The position numbers and the translations under genes are program-made. From Kribbella sp. NBC_01245 (GTDB lineage Bacteria > Actinomycetota > Actinomycetes > Propionibacteriales > Kribbellaceae), in assembly GCF_036226525.1 (NCBI RefSeq), contig NZ_CP108487.1:868001-932000 (forward strand): a stretch of DNA of 64,000 nt, in the 5' to 3' direction. The notes under the pieces were generated by a model. The model saw only the letters and a list, made by a program, of their open reading frames with translations. It did not search any database and was not told the origin of the DNA. Position 1 is the stretch's first letter. Each line of letters begins with the position of its first letter. Of the stretch, positions 8,578 through 17,356 are shown piece by piece.

Positions 8578-9953
8578 ACCTGACCGAGCGGCTGGCTCAG
8601 CAGCAGGCAGGGGGGTCGCGCGCGCCAAGGCCGCAGGCGACCGTCGGGGTGCCCCGCCGTACGGCGCGGAACGCCGACCCGTTCGCCGGCGTGAAGCGCA
8701 GCGTGCACCAGGGCCTGCTGGAGACGTTGGGGCCCAAGTTGTACGACGCGCATCTCGACCAGCGCGAGCTCGAGACACGGGTTACCCAAACCCTGCAGGC
8801 GGTTCTGCAGCGGGACGACACCCCGATGACCGCTGCCGACCGCGCGCGCGTCGCGCAAGAGGTCGCCGACGAGATCCTCGGCCATGGCCCGCTCGAGCCC
8901 TACCTGCGCGACGCCGGTGTCTCCGAGATCATGGTCAACGGCCACGACCAGATCTACGTCGAGCGCGACGGGCGGCTGGAAGCGGTCGACGCGGCGTTCA
9001 CGGACGAGGGGCACCTGCGTCGTACCATCGACAAAATCGTCTCCCGGGTCGGCCGCCGGGTCGATGACGCCAGCCCGATGGTGGATGCGCGGCTGCCCGA
9101 CGGTAGCCGGGTGAACGCCGTCGTACCGCCGGTCGCCCTGGACGGGTCGCTGCTGACGATCCGGAAGTTCGCCGCCGACCCGTTCAGCGTCGAGGACCTG
9201 ACCTCGTTCGGCACGCTGACCGCGCCGGTCGCCGAGCTGCTGCACGCGTGCGTCAAGGGCCGGCTGAACGTCCTGATCGGCGGCGGCACCGGCTCCGGCA
9301 AGACGACCACGCTGAACGTGCTGTCCTCGTTCGTGCCGGACGACGAGCGCATCGTCACCATCGAGGACGCGGCGGAGTTGCAGCTGCGGCAGGAACACGT
9401 GCTGCGGTTGGAGTCCCGGCCGGCCAACGTGGAGAAGCGCGGCGAGATCGCGGTCCGCGACCTGGTCCGCAACGCGTTGCGGATGCGCCCGGACCGGATC
9501 ATCATCGGTGAGGTTCGAGACGGCGCCGCGCTGGACATGTTGCAGGCGATGAACACCGGGCACGACGGGTCCATCACGACGGTGCACTCCAACGCGCCGC
9601 GCGACTCGCTGGCCCGCCTGGAGACGATGGTGCTGATGGCCGGGATCGACCTGCCGCAGCGGGCGATCCGCGAGCAGATGGCGTCCGCCATCGACCTGAT
9701 CGTGCACCAGTCCCGGCTCAAGGACGGCACCCGCCGGATCACCCACATCACCGAGGTCACTGGGATGGAGGGCGAGGTCATCACCCTGCAAGACCTTTTC
9801 CTGTTCGACTTCCGAGCCGGTGTCGACGAGCGCGGCTGGTTCCGCGGCACGCTGCGATCCACTGGTCTGCGCCCGGGCTTCCTGGACCGGTTGGCTGAGC
9901 GGGGCGTGTACCTGTCGCCGCGGATGTTCGGCCTGGATGAGGTGCCGCGATGA
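8574..9953 (+). CDS. tadA: TadA/CpaF secretion ATPase
   Basis: This 459-residue hexameric motor ATPase powers Flp secretion. It has the CpaF N-domain (residues about 40-200). The RecA-like domain carries Walker A GGGTGSGKTT (236-245), the Asp box TIEDAAELQL, Walker B IIIGEVRDGAA and the His box STVHSNAPR-like region (TTVHSNAPRD). Every motor motif is intact, so it should be active. It overlaps tadZ upstream and the vWA-tadB gene downstream by four bases each, so these genes are tightly coupled. Confidence 0.92.
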   Translation: MNLTERLAQQQAGGSRAPRPQATVGVPRRTARNADPFAGVKRSVHQGLLETLGPKLYDAHLDQRELETRVTQTLQAVLQRDDTPMTAADRARVAQEVADEILGHGPLEPYLRDAGVSEIMVNGHDQIYVERDGRLEAVDAAFTDEGHLRRTIDKIVSRVGRRVDDASPMVDARLPDGSRVNAVVPPVALDGSLLTIRKFAADPFSVEDLTSFGTLTAPVAELLHACVKGRLNVLIGGGTGSGKTTTLNVLSSFVPDDERIVTIEDAAELQLRQEHVLRLESRPANVEKRGEIAVRDLVRNALRMRPDRIIIGEVRDGAALDMLQAMNTGHDGSITTVHSNAPRDSLARLETMVLMAGIDLPQRAIREQMASAIDLIVHQSRLKDGTRRITHITEVTGMEGEVITLQDLFLFDFRAGVDERGWFRGTLRSTGLRPGFLDRLAERGVYLSPRMFGLDEVPR

Positions 9954-11887
9954 CTGGGGGACTGCGCGCATTCGCGGCCGCTGTCGCCTGTCTGGCCGTG
10001 GCGCTGCCGACCGCTGCGCAGGCGGACAGCAAACCGTCGGCCCGGATCGACTCCGTGCAGGTCAGCCAGGGGCGTGCCAGCTTCGTCCTCACCACCGCCA
10101 ATGTCTCCGGAAAGCTGGACTCGAAGACCGTCCGGGTCGACGCCGGCGGCACCGCGTTGCCCGCGAGCGTCACGCCAGTCAGCAGTACGACGACGTCCTC
10201 CGCCCCGCCGCGCGGAGTGATGATCGTGCTCGACACCAGCGGCTCGATGGCGGCCTCGGGGATCGCCGCCGCGCGGCAGGCGGCGTTGAGCTACCTCACC
10301 GCGCTGCCGAGCGACGTACAGGCTGGTCTGCTGACGTTCTCCGACCAGCCCCGGCTCGTCGTACCGCCGACTGCCAACCGCGCAAGGGTTCGCAACGCAC
10401 TGGCTGACGTGCAATCAGCTGGGGCCACGGCCTTGTACGACGCAGTCCGCGCAGCCGTTGCGGCCCTTGATGCCGCCAAGCTCGGCCCTTCCGCGCAACG
10501 CCGATTGGTCGTGCTGTCGGACGGCGTGGACACGACCAGCACAGCCACGCTCACCTCGGTCACCGGCCAACTCGCGGCCTCGCGTATCCCTGCCGACGTG
10601 GTCGCGTTCCGGTACGGGAACGGCGACGCGTCGGCGGCCCAGCAGATCGCGGCGGCCGCGGGCGGACGGACACTGACCGCCCAAGGCGCGGACGAGCTGA
10701 CGACGGCATTCGCTGCCGTGGCGCGCAACTTCACCGCCCGCGCGAAGGTCGATGTCACCGTGCCGGACGCACTGGCCGGCCGACGTACCACCCTGCGCGT
10801 CACCATCGGTTCGGTCAGCGCGACGACCACGGTGACCTTTGCCGCGATCCCAGCGGCGAAGCCCTCAGCTACGCCGATCCCGACAGAGGCCGCTGCCGTG
10901 CCGGTCCGGACGATCTGGTCATGGCTGTTCTTCGCCTTACTCGGTGCGGTCTTCGGCGTGGTGTTGCTCGTTGTCGTCCTGCTGCGGTGGCAGGGTGTTC
11001 GCCAAGACGCCGCGCGCCGGTTGGACCGGCAGATGAGTCACTACGGACCCCGTCATGACGTATTAGTCGCGAGCGAGTCCGAGGGTGCGGCCGCACGGAC
11101 GGCGGTCGGGTTCGTCGGCCAGGCCCTCCGCACCACGGGCGCCGAACAAGGACTCGCGAAGCGGCTTGACCTTGCCGACGTACGACGGAAGCCGGCCGAA
11201 TGGACGGTGCTGGCGTTCTGCGGCGGCGCCGTACTGGCGGCCGCGTTGATGCTCATCGGTGTCACACCGCTGCTGAGTGTGCCGATCGGACTTGTCGCCG
11301 CCTGGATCCTTCAGCGCCTGTACCTCAGCATCCGCATCAGTCGCCGTCGCGCGGCCTTCGGCGAACAACTCCCGGACGTGCTGCAGCTGATCGTCGGCTC
11401 GCTTCGCTCCGGGTTCTCGCTGGCCCAAGCCATCGACTCGGTCGTACGCGACGGGACGCAACCCGCCGCGGCGGAGTTCTCGCGCGCGCTGGCAGAGACC
11501 CGGATCGGCGTACAGCTCGAAGACGGACTGGACCATGTCGCGGACCGGATGGAATGCGGCGACCTGCACTGGGTCGTGATGGCCACCCGGATTCAGCGCG
11601 AGGTCGGTGGCAACTTGGCCGAGGTACTGAAGAACACGGTCGACACCATGCGTGAACGGGCTCAGACCCGTCGCCAGATCCGTACCCTCAGCGCCGAAGG
11701 CCGACTCTCCGGCTACATCATCGTCGGCCTGCCGATCGTGCTCGGCACCTGGCTGACGTGGAGCAAACCGGAGTACATGAGTCCGCTTTTCACCACCCCG
11801 GTCGGCCTGATGGTGGTGGCCGGTGGCGGCGTTCTGATCATCATCGGCGCGTTCTGGATTCGCGTGCTGGTCAAGGTGGAGGCGTGA
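9950..11887 (+). CDS. tadB: von Willebrand A domain fused to TadB (type II secretion F-type platform protein)
   Basis: This 645-residue fusion has a signal peptide (about 1-25) and a von Willebrand A domain with a complete MIDAS start, DTSGS (95-99), ending near residue 270. A transmembrane helix near 320-345 follows, then a TadB-type F domain with ISRRRAAFGEQLPDVL, LRSGFSLAQAIDSV and two C-terminal membrane helices. TadB builds the inner-membrane platform turned by TadA. The vWA half should face outward and could bind a metal-dependent ligand or the pilin fibre. The fusion is longer than a usual TadB of about 300 residues. The stop codon is directly followed by the IS element. Confidence 0.87.
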   Translation: MTGGLRAFAAAVACLAVALPTAAQADSKPSARIDSVQVSQGRASFVLTTANVSGKLDSKTVRVDAGGTALPASVTPVSSTTTSSAPPRGVMIVLDTSGSMAASGIAAARQAALSYLTALPSDVQAGLLTFSDQPRLVVPPTANRARVRNALADVQSAGATALYDAVRAAVAALDAAKLGPSAQRRLVVLSDGVDTTSTATLTSVTGQLAASRIPADVVAFRYGNGDASAAQQIAAAAGGRTLTAQGADELTTAFAAVARNFTARAKVDVTVPDALAGRRTTLRVTIGSVSATTTVTFAAIPAAKPSATPIPTEAAAVPVRTIWSWLFFALLGAVFGVVLLVVVLLRWQGVRQDAARRLDRQMSHYGPRHDVLVASESEGAAARTAVGFVGQALRTTGAEQGLAKRLDLADVRRKPAEWTVLAFCGGAVLAAALMLIGVTPLLSVPIGLVAAWILQRLYLSIRISRRRAAFGEQLPDVLQLIVGSLRSGFSLAQAIDSVVRDGTQPAAAEFSRALAETRIGVQLEDGLDHVADRMECGDLHWVVMATRIQREVGGNLAEVLKNTVDTMRERAQTRRQIRTLSAEGRLSGYIIVGLPIVLGTWLTWSKPEYMSPLFTTPVGLMVVAGGGVLIIIGAFWIRVLVKVEA

Positions 11888-12890
11888 ATTGACGTCCTCC
11901 CCGCCGTTACCGACGGGGATTCCAACCACTACGAGGAGGTAGCGAGATGAAGTTCACGCTTCAGCGGCACAGATCTCGTGCCTCGGCGTGCGGTCACGGC
12001 CCGTCCGGCCGCGATGTTGCGTGCTGCGTTGACGTCCGCGTTTGCGGTGTGGCCGCAGGCACCGCATCGGAAGGCCGCTTGGTTCTCGCGGTTCTCCGAC
12101 GCGCAATGCCCGCACTCCGCGCACGTCTGACTCGTGTAAGCCGGGTGGACCTTCTCGACCCGGCCTGTCGCCTTGTGTTCAAGACGCTGGATGAGGAGGC
12201 CCCAGCCCTGGGCGAGGATGCCCCGGTTCAACCCGGCCTTCGCCGCGACGTTCCGTCCTGGTGCCTCGACGGTGCCGCGTGCGGCGGGGATCGGCTTGGG
12301 GATGGCGGCGAAGGCGATGTGCCACCGACCCATCCGGTCACGGGTGATCCGGTACGACTTGGCTTCGGGCACCCGCCGCGACCAGCGGAACTTGATCCAG
12401 CCGGCTTTCGGCACCCACACCCGACCCCATTTACGGTTCAACCGCTCAACTCGTTGGGCCTGTGGCCCTACGATCCGGAACCCCTCGTGCTGGCCTTCCT
12501 TCCGCCACGTCGGCCGGGAGTGGGTACCGCCAAAGAAGTTCCGCCAGGCTTGGTCAAGGTCGCGCAGCGCTTGCTGCTGCACCGTCTGCGACCCCGCCGC
12601 CAGCCACGGTTCCGCCGCGCGGGCCTCGGTCAGCTGCGCTGCCTGGACCCTGTATCCGGGGGTGGGTGGCCGTCCCGGTCGCCACATCAGCCGTTGTTCC
12701 AGCCCCAGGTTCCACACGTACCGGGCGTGGCCGCAGTGCCCCAGCAACGCGGTCTCCTGCGCGGGGGTCGGGACAAGGCGGTACCTGGACACAACATCAA
12801 TGGTGGCGGCCGCCACCGACACTTTCCTGAAGGGAGGGACCGGCGCTACCTCCCCACCCTGAAGGACGGGGCTTCCACGCCGGTACGCCG
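11888..12890 (-). mobile_element. TnpB-only IS200/IS605-type element inserted between tadB and tadC
   Basis: The element is about 1 kb, carries a single reversed tnpB and no tnpA. It is bounded by two 28-base subterminal hairpins in the same orientation, at 11896-11923 and 12849-12876. Both start CCTCCCC, have CGGGG on the right of the stem and end TTCC, as in the IS1341 group. An inner inverted pair, GGAGGTAGCG (11934) and CGCTACCTCC (12844), is also present. Exact tips are uncertain. By family, an omega-RNA would be read from the 3' end of tnpB through the hairpin at 11896, with its guide taken from the flanking tadB end. Confidence 0.8.
11929..12822 (-). CDS. tnpB: Internally deleted, probably nuclease-dead TnpB
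   Basis: This 297-residue protein matches IS1341-type TnpB at both ends. The N-terminal part runs from SRYRLVPTPAQ to WHIAFAAIPKPIPA (residue 180). The C-terminal part resumes at ARGTVEAPGRNVAAKAG and contains the zinc finger (C234, C237, C253, C256) and the third RuvC Asp in NADVNAARNIA (D263). About 85-100 residues are missing between them, in frame. These would hold the RuvC-I Asp (usually GxDRG) and the RuvC-II Glu (usually VEDL). Cleavage should be abolished while the RNA- and DNA-binding parts persist. Full-length relatives have about 380-400 residues. It may start at the GTG at 12792. Confidence 0.85.
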   Translation of the reverse strand: MSVAAATIDVVSRYRLVPTPAQETALLGHCGHARYVWNLGLEQRLMWRPGRPPTPGYRVQAAQLTEARAAEPWLAAGSQTVQQQALRDLDQAWRNFFGGTHSRPTWRKEGQHEGFRIVGPQAQRVERLNRKWGRVWVPKAGWIKFRWSRRVPEAKSYRITRDRMGRWHIAFAAIPKPIPAARGTVEAPGRNVAAKAGLNRGILAQGWGLLIQRLEHKATGRVEKVHPAYTSQTCAECGHCASENRENQAAFRCGACGHTANADVNAARNIAAGRAVTARRGTRSVPLKRELHLATSS

Positions 12891-13805
12891 ATGACGACTA
12901 CCTTGCTCCTGGTCAGCGGCGTTGCCGCGATCTTTGTCGCTGTTGTGCTGGCAGTAGTCAGTGTTTCCGCGCGGCCCGTCGATACTGGCGTGGCCAGGGC
13001 GCTCGCCACGATCGACAGCCACTACACGCAGCACGCGCCGGTCGAGGCTGAGGCAAAGCGCGATCCGTTCGCGGCGCTACCTGGTTGGTTGCGGGGCTTG
13101 GCGTTGCGGCTCTCGCCGTCGGGAATCACCACCACGCTGCAGCGCCGGCTCGACCTCGCAGGCAACCCGTCGGGCTGGACGCCGGACCGGATCCTGGCCG
13201 CGAAAGGTGTCGGTCTGTTCGTCCTCGGTGGACTCGGAGCTCTGTACGGCATGCGCACCGTCGGCTGGCTCATCGTGGGCGGCGCGGTGGCCGCGACCGT
13301 GGGGTTCTTCCTGCCGGACCTCCTGCTGTACAACGCCGGCATCAAGCGTCAGGACAAGATCCAGAAGGCCTTGCCCGATGCGCTGGACATGCTCACGGTC
13401 TGCGTCGAGGCCGGACTCGGGTTCGACGCGGCGCTGGCGCAGGTCTCCCGCAACACAGTTGGCCCGTTGGCTTTGGAGTTCTCCCGGGTGCTGCAGGAGA
13501 TCCAGATCGGGAAGTCCCGCTCGCAGGCCCTGCGCGCGCTGACGGATCGGACCACGGTGCCCGAGCTGCGTTCGTTCGTGTCCGCGCTGATCCAGGCAGG
13601 CGAGCTGGGCATCACGATCGCCGACGTACTGCGTGAACAGGCGAAGGAAATGCGGCTGCGCCGTAAGCAGCGCGCTGAAGAGAAGGCGCAGAAGGTGCCG
13701 GTCAAGATCCTGTTCCCGCTGGTGTTCTGTCTCTTCCCCTCGATATTCATCGTCATCATCGGGCCGGGCGCGCTCAGCATCGTCAACGTCTTGTTCGGAA
13801 AGTAG
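12891..13805 (+). CDS. tadC: TadC-like type II secretion F-family platform protein
   Basis: This 304-residue protein has an N-terminal membrane helix, a central pair of helices near 110-145 and a C-terminal hydrophobic hairpin. The F-domain core QKALPDALDMLTVCVEAGLG and ALRALTDRTTVPELRSF are typical of TadC. It partners with TadB in the inner-membrane platform. The ATG at 12891 lies just outside the IS element, and no convincing ribosome binding site precedes it. Without the IS, the GGTGGAGG at the end of tadB would be close to this start, so the insertion may have reduced expression. Confidence 0.88.
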   Translation: MTTTLLLVSGVAAIFVAVVLAVVSVSARPVDTGVARALATIDSHYTQHAPVEAEAKRDPFAALPGWLRGLALRLSPSGITTTLQRRLDLAGNPSGWTPDRILAAKGVGLFVLGGLGALYGMRTVGWLIVGGAVAATVGFFLPDLLLYNAGIKRQDKIQKALPDALDMLTVCVEAGLGFDAALAQVSRNTVGPLALEFSRVLQEIQIGKSRSQALRALTDRTTVPELRSFVSALIQAGELGITIADVLREQAKEMRLRRKQRAEEKAQKVPVKILFPLVFCLFPSIFIVIIGPGALSIVNVLFGK

Positions 13806-13810
13806 GAATC

Positions 13811-14470
13811 ATGACCATCGTCAAGACCGAGACCAGCTCCCGCCGAATGGACGCCGGACGTCTGGTCATGGTGCCGCTTTGTACGCTGATGCTGACCGCC
13901 GACGCCATCATCCTGACGCAGTCGGTCGGACCGGGATTCGCCGGCGTGCTGCGGTGGATCAGCAACGCCCTGGTCGGAGCCTTCTACGTCCTGATCATCT
14001 GGGCCTACCTGCGCCGCGGACCCGCCAAAGCAACGACTACCTCGGTCGTGGCCCGCACGGCGGCGGTCACCGGGACGCTGACGCCGTTCGTCTTTCCCAT
14101 GCTCCCCAACGGCACGGTCAGCATGTCACGGGAGTTGGTCGCCGACGTCTTTCTCGTCACCGGCACGGTGTGGTCGCTCTGGTCGCTCCGCACCCTGGGC
14201 AAGAACCTGTCGATCATCGCCCAGGCGCGCGAAGTCGTTGAACACGGCCCCTATCGGTGGATTCGTCACCCGCTCTACACCGGCGAGATCGTGTCCTCCC
14301 TCGGACTGGCCATCGCCGTAGGCACCGTCCCCGCCGCTGCCGTCTGGTGCACGCTGGTAGCACTCCAGGTCTACCGCGCCAGCCAGGAAGAACAAATCCT
14401 GATCACCACCCTGCCGCCCTACACGGCCTACCGCGCCCGCACAGCCGCCCTACTCCCCGGCGTCTTCTAA
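13811..14470 (+). CDS. Isoprenylcysteine carboxyl methyltransferase (ICMT/PEMT) family membrane protein
   Basis: This 219-residue protein has about five membrane segments. The C-terminal S-adenosylmethionine-binding signature of the ICMT/phospholipid methyltransferase family is present: HGPYRWIRHPLYTGEI, a conserved EEQ pair, and PPYTAYRARTAALLPG. The substrate in bacteria is usually unknown and could be a lipid or an isoprenoid. It begins five bases after tadC, with GTAGGA before the ATG, and so is probably the last gene of the Tad operon. That is an unusual place for this family. Confidence 0.75.
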   Translation: MTIVKTETSSRRMDAGRLVMVPLCTLMLTADAIILTQSVGPGFAGVLRWISNALVGAFYVLIIWAYLRRGPAKATTTSVVARTAAVTGTLTPFVFPMLPNGTVSMSRELVADVFLVTGTVWSLWSLRTLGKNLSIIAQAREVVEHGPYRWIRHPLYTGEIVSSLGLAIAVGTVPAAAVWCTLVALQVYRASQEEQILITTLPPYTAYRARTAALLPGVF

Positions 14471-14665
14471 CGGCGAAAGCCCGCAGCCTCTCGGCGCCGT
14501 GGCATGGTGCGGCCAGCGGAAGCCGGCGCCGGTCGCGGTGCCAGATCCGTAGGTTGCGGAGCGCGGAGCGCGGGCAGATCCTGTGGTGCTGAGGTCTCGT
14601 CAGAGCAGGTGAAACGATGTAAAGCTCAGCTCCACAGGTTTCCGCCCCACCTGAGGAGTGTTGTG

Positions 14666-15973
14666 ATGCGCAGACGAGTTCCGGTGCTGCTGACGGCGCT
14701 GGCCCTGCTGGCCGCCCCCGTCGTGCCGGCCGCGGCAGGTGAGCAGGCCACGACGGCCGCCGTATTCCCGCAGACCGTGATCGCCGAGGATTTCCCCGAT
14801 CCGGACGTTATCCAGGTCGGCAACACCTGGTACGCCTACTCCACGAACAACGGCCGCGGTCATGTGCCCGTCGCGAGCGCCCCCGCGCCGAACGGTCCGT
14901 GGACGATCCGCGGCGACGCGATGCCGGGTGGACCGTCGAGCGGTTGGGCGCAGGCCGGGCGGACCTGGGCGCCCGACGTACATCGCAACCCTGACGGCAG
15001 TTTCACCCTCACGTACACGGCTTGGCACCGGTCGACCGGGCGCCAGTGCGTCGGCGTCGCGACCGCGAGCTCGCCGCTCGGGCCGTTCAGCCCGGCCGGG
15101 GGAGCGCCGATGATCTGCCCGCTGAACCTCGGCGGTGCGATCGACGCGAACACCTTCGTCGCCAACGATGGCACGCGATACCTGCTCTGGAAGAACGATG
15201 GCAACGCGGTCGGCGTGAACTCGACCCTCTGGCTGACCCGGACCGTCAACAATGGCACGGCCCTGAGCGGAGGCAACACCGCCCTGTTGTCCTCCAGCGG
15301 CGTGATCGAGGCTCCGGACCTGGTCCAGCGTGGCAGCAGGTTCGTGCTGTTCTACTCGGGAGGTGGGTACGTCGATTGCAACTACCTGACCTCGTACGCG
15401 ACGGCGACCTCGCTGAATGGTCCGTGGACGGTGGCGTACCGGCCGCTGATGACGACGGCCAGCTTCGACAACCGGGTCTGCGGTCCGGGCGGGGCCGACT
15501 TCACGGCCGACAAGGTGTTTCTGCACGGCTGGGTCAACGGATCCAGACACCTGTACGTCGCGGATCTCGGCTGGGCCAATGACTACCCGGTCGTCCGCGG
15601 GAGCCGGGTGCGGTATGAGGCCGAATCCGGAACGCTGAACAACTGCCGGGTCCGGACCGGCGCGGCCGGGGCCTCCCAAGGAGCGGTCGCGGCGTACATC
15701 GACTTCGGGGATTCCTGGGTCGAGAACACGGTCTACGCACCCCGGTCGGGTAGCTACACCCTGCACGTCGGCTATGCCAACGGCACGAGTGGCACCGCCA
15801 CCCACGGTGTCGTTGTCAACGGCAACAATCAGGGGTCGGTGAGCTATCCCGCGACCGGCTGGGACAACTGGCGGCAGGCCTCCGTTTCGATCAGCCTCAA
15901 CGCCGGGTTCAACCGCATCCGGCTGACCAAGGGCGCCGCCTACGCCGAGGTCGACTACCTCGAAGTCCAATAG
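14666..15973 (+). CDS. Secreted GH43-like glycoside hydrolase with C-terminal CBM35
   Basis: This 435-residue protein has a signal peptide (MRRRVPVLLT to about residue 25). A five-bladed beta-propeller of the GH43 type follows: the catalytic Asp is in EDFPDPDVI and the general acid is probably the Glu in GVIEAPDLVQ. The C-terminal 125 residues (from VRYEAESGTLNNC) form a CBM6/35-like carbohydrate-binding module. It should release arabinose or xylose from plant polysaccharides. GAGGAG precedes the ATG at 14666. The upstream word GATGTAAAG resembles actinobacterial sugar-operator half-sites. It converges on glyA. Confidence 0.85.
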   Translation: MRRRVPVLLTALALLAAPVVPAAAGEQATTAAVFPQTVIAEDFPDPDVIQVGNTWYAYSTNNGRGHVPVASAPAPNGPWTIRGDAMPGGPSSGWAQAGRTWAPDVHRNPDGSFTLTYTAWHRSTGRQCVGVATASSPLGPFSPAGGAPMICPLNLGGAIDANTFVANDGTRYLLWKNDGNAVGVNSTLWLTRTVNNGTALSGGNTALLSSSGVIEAPDLVQRGSRFVLFYSGGGYVDCNYLTSYATATSLNGPWTVAYRPLMTTASFDNRVCGPGGADFTADKVFLHGWVNGSRHLYVADLGWANDYPVVRGSRVRYEAESGTLNNCRVRTGAAGASQGAVAAYIDFGDSWVENTVYAPRSGSYTLHVGYANGTSGTATHGVVVNGNNQGSVSYPATGWDNWRQASVSISLNAGFNRIRLTKGAAYAEVDYLEVQ

Positions 15974-15993
15974 ACCCTGCGCCGTCGGGCAGG

Positions 15994-17304
15994 TCAGAGT
16001 GCTGGGTAGAGCGGGAATTTCGTTGCCAGGTTGGATACTCGGGTCCGCAGCTCGAGGGTGAGCTGCTCGGTCGGCTGATGGATGAGCGCGGTCGCGATGA
16101 TGTCCGCGACCTCGGTGAACTCGGCCGGGCCGAAACCACGGGTGGCGAGTGCGGGGGTGCCGATGCGCAGTCCCGAGGAGACCATCGGCGGCCGCGGATC
16201 GAACGGGACGGCGTTGCGGTTCACGGTGATGCCGACCGTATGAAGCCGGTCCTCGGCCTGCTGCCCGTCGAGTTGCGAGTTCCGCAGGTCGACCAGCACG
16301 AGATGGACCTGGGTGCCTCCGGTGAGAACGGAGATTCCGGCCGCCCGAACGTCGTCGGCCAGTAGTCGTGCCGCCAGCGTGCGCGCACCCGCCAGAGTAC
16401 GGCGCTGCCGGTCGCGGAACTCCTCGGTCGCGGCCAGCTTGAACCCCACTGCCTTGGCGGCGATCACATGTTCCAGCGGTCCGCCTTGCTGACCTGGGAA
16501 GACCGCTGAGTTGAACTTCTTCGCCAGGTCCGCGTGATTGGTCAGGATCACACCGCCGCGAGGTCCACCGAGCGTCTTGTGCGTGGTCGTTGTCACGACG
16601 TCCGCGTGCGGGAGTGGGTTCGGGTGCAGGCCCGCGGCGACGAGGCCGGCGAAGTGGGCCATGTCGACCATCAGGTACGCGCCGACGAGGTCGGCGATCC
16701 GCCGGAACTCGGCGAAGTCCAGGTGCAGTGAGTACGCCGACCATCCGGCCACGATCAGTTTCGGCCGGTGCTCGAGTGCGAGCCGCTCGACCTCGGCCAT
16801 GTCGACGGCGAAGTCGGTGTCGCGGACGTGGTAGGCGACGACGTCGTACAACTTGCCGCTGTAGTTGAGGCGCATGCCGTGCGTGAGGTGGCCGCCGTGC
16901 GCGAGGTCGAGGCCGAGGATCGTGTCGCCGGGATCGAGCAGGGCGACCATGGCGGCCGCGTTCGCCTGGGCGCCGGAATGTGGTTGGACGTTCGCGAAGC
17001 CGGCGCCGAACAACTGTTTGACCCGATCGATGGCGAGCTTCTCGACGACGTCGATGTGCTCGCAGCCGCCGTAATAGCGGCGACCGGGGTAACCCTCGGC
17101 GTACTTGTTGGTCAGGACGGAGCCTTGTGCCTGCATCACCGCGATCGGGGCGAAGTTCTCGCTGGCGATGAGCTCGAGAGTGTCCTGCTGGCGTCCGAGT
17201 TCTGCCTCGATCGCGGCGTGGATCTCGGGATCGAAGTCGGCCAGCGACTGGTCGTGGGTGCTCAGGTCGCGGGTGTGCTTGGACGTATCGCGCGATGTCG
17301 TCAT
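15994..17304 (-). CDS. glyA: Serine hydroxymethyltransferase
   Basis: This 436-residue PLP enzyme interconverts serine and glycine with tetrahydrofolate. The family motifs are clear: [48 protein letters not shown] and the PLP-lysine segment [14 protein letters not shown]. An extension of about 20 residues at the N-terminus is rich in Ser and Thr. It is preceded by a tandem glycine riboswitch, so expression should respond to glycine. The ribosome-binding purines GGGAG lie inside a small palindrome at 17309-17319. Confidence 0.95.
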   Translation of the reverse strand: MTTSRDTSKHTRDLSTHDQSLADFDPEIHAAIEAELGRQQDTLELIASENFAPIAVMQAQGSVLTNKYAEGYPGRRYYGGCEHIDVVEKLAIDRVKQLFGAGFANVQPHSGAQANAAAMVALLDPGDTILGLDLAHGGHLTHGMRLNYSGKLYDVVAYHVRDTDFAVDMAEVERLALEHRPKLIVAGWSAYSLHLDFAEFRRIADLVGAYLMVDMAHFAGLVAAGLHPNPLPHADVVTTTTHKTLGGPRGGVILTNHADLAKKFNSAVFPGQQGGPLEHVIAAKAVGFKLAATEEFRDRQRRTLAGARTLAARLLADDVRAAGISVLTGGTQVHLVLVDLRNSQLDGQQAEDRLHTVGITVNRNAVPFDPRPPMVSSGLRIGTPALATRGFGPAEFTEVADIIATALIHQPTEQLTLELRTRVSNLATKFPLYPAL

Positions 17305-17345
17305 CAGTGGGAGGCTCCCTTGTCAGACACCGCAGGTTGCGGTGC
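17305..17345 (-). promoter_or_regulatory. Putative expression platform between the glycine riboswitch and glyA
   Basis: Two small structures lie between the aptamers and glyA. One is a 7-bp perfect stem with a 3-base loop at 17328-17344 (CACCGCA / TGCGGTG). The other is the palindrome GGGAGCCTCCC at 17309-17319, which contains the presumptive ribosome binding site. There is no U-run, so control of translation seems more likely than termination. Confidence 0.45.
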
Positions 17346-17356
17346 CACGGTTGGGT

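Noticed and set aside
7528..8778. 416-residue minus-strand open frame
   Set aside because: It is antisense to tadZ and tadA, whose motifs are complete and in the operon direction.
11929..12822. Active TnpB nuclease
   Set aside because: Two of the three RuvC motifs are missing, so I do not call it active.
15976..15993. Bidirectional terminator between the GH43 gene and glyA
   Set aside because: Only a 5-bp stem (CCTGC / GCAGG) is present, too weak to annotate.
14600..16744. 714-residue minus-strand open frame
   Set aside because: It is antisense to the GH43 gene and to part of glyA in another frame, with low-complexity Arg/Pro/Gly composition and no motif. It is a GC-rich shadow frame.
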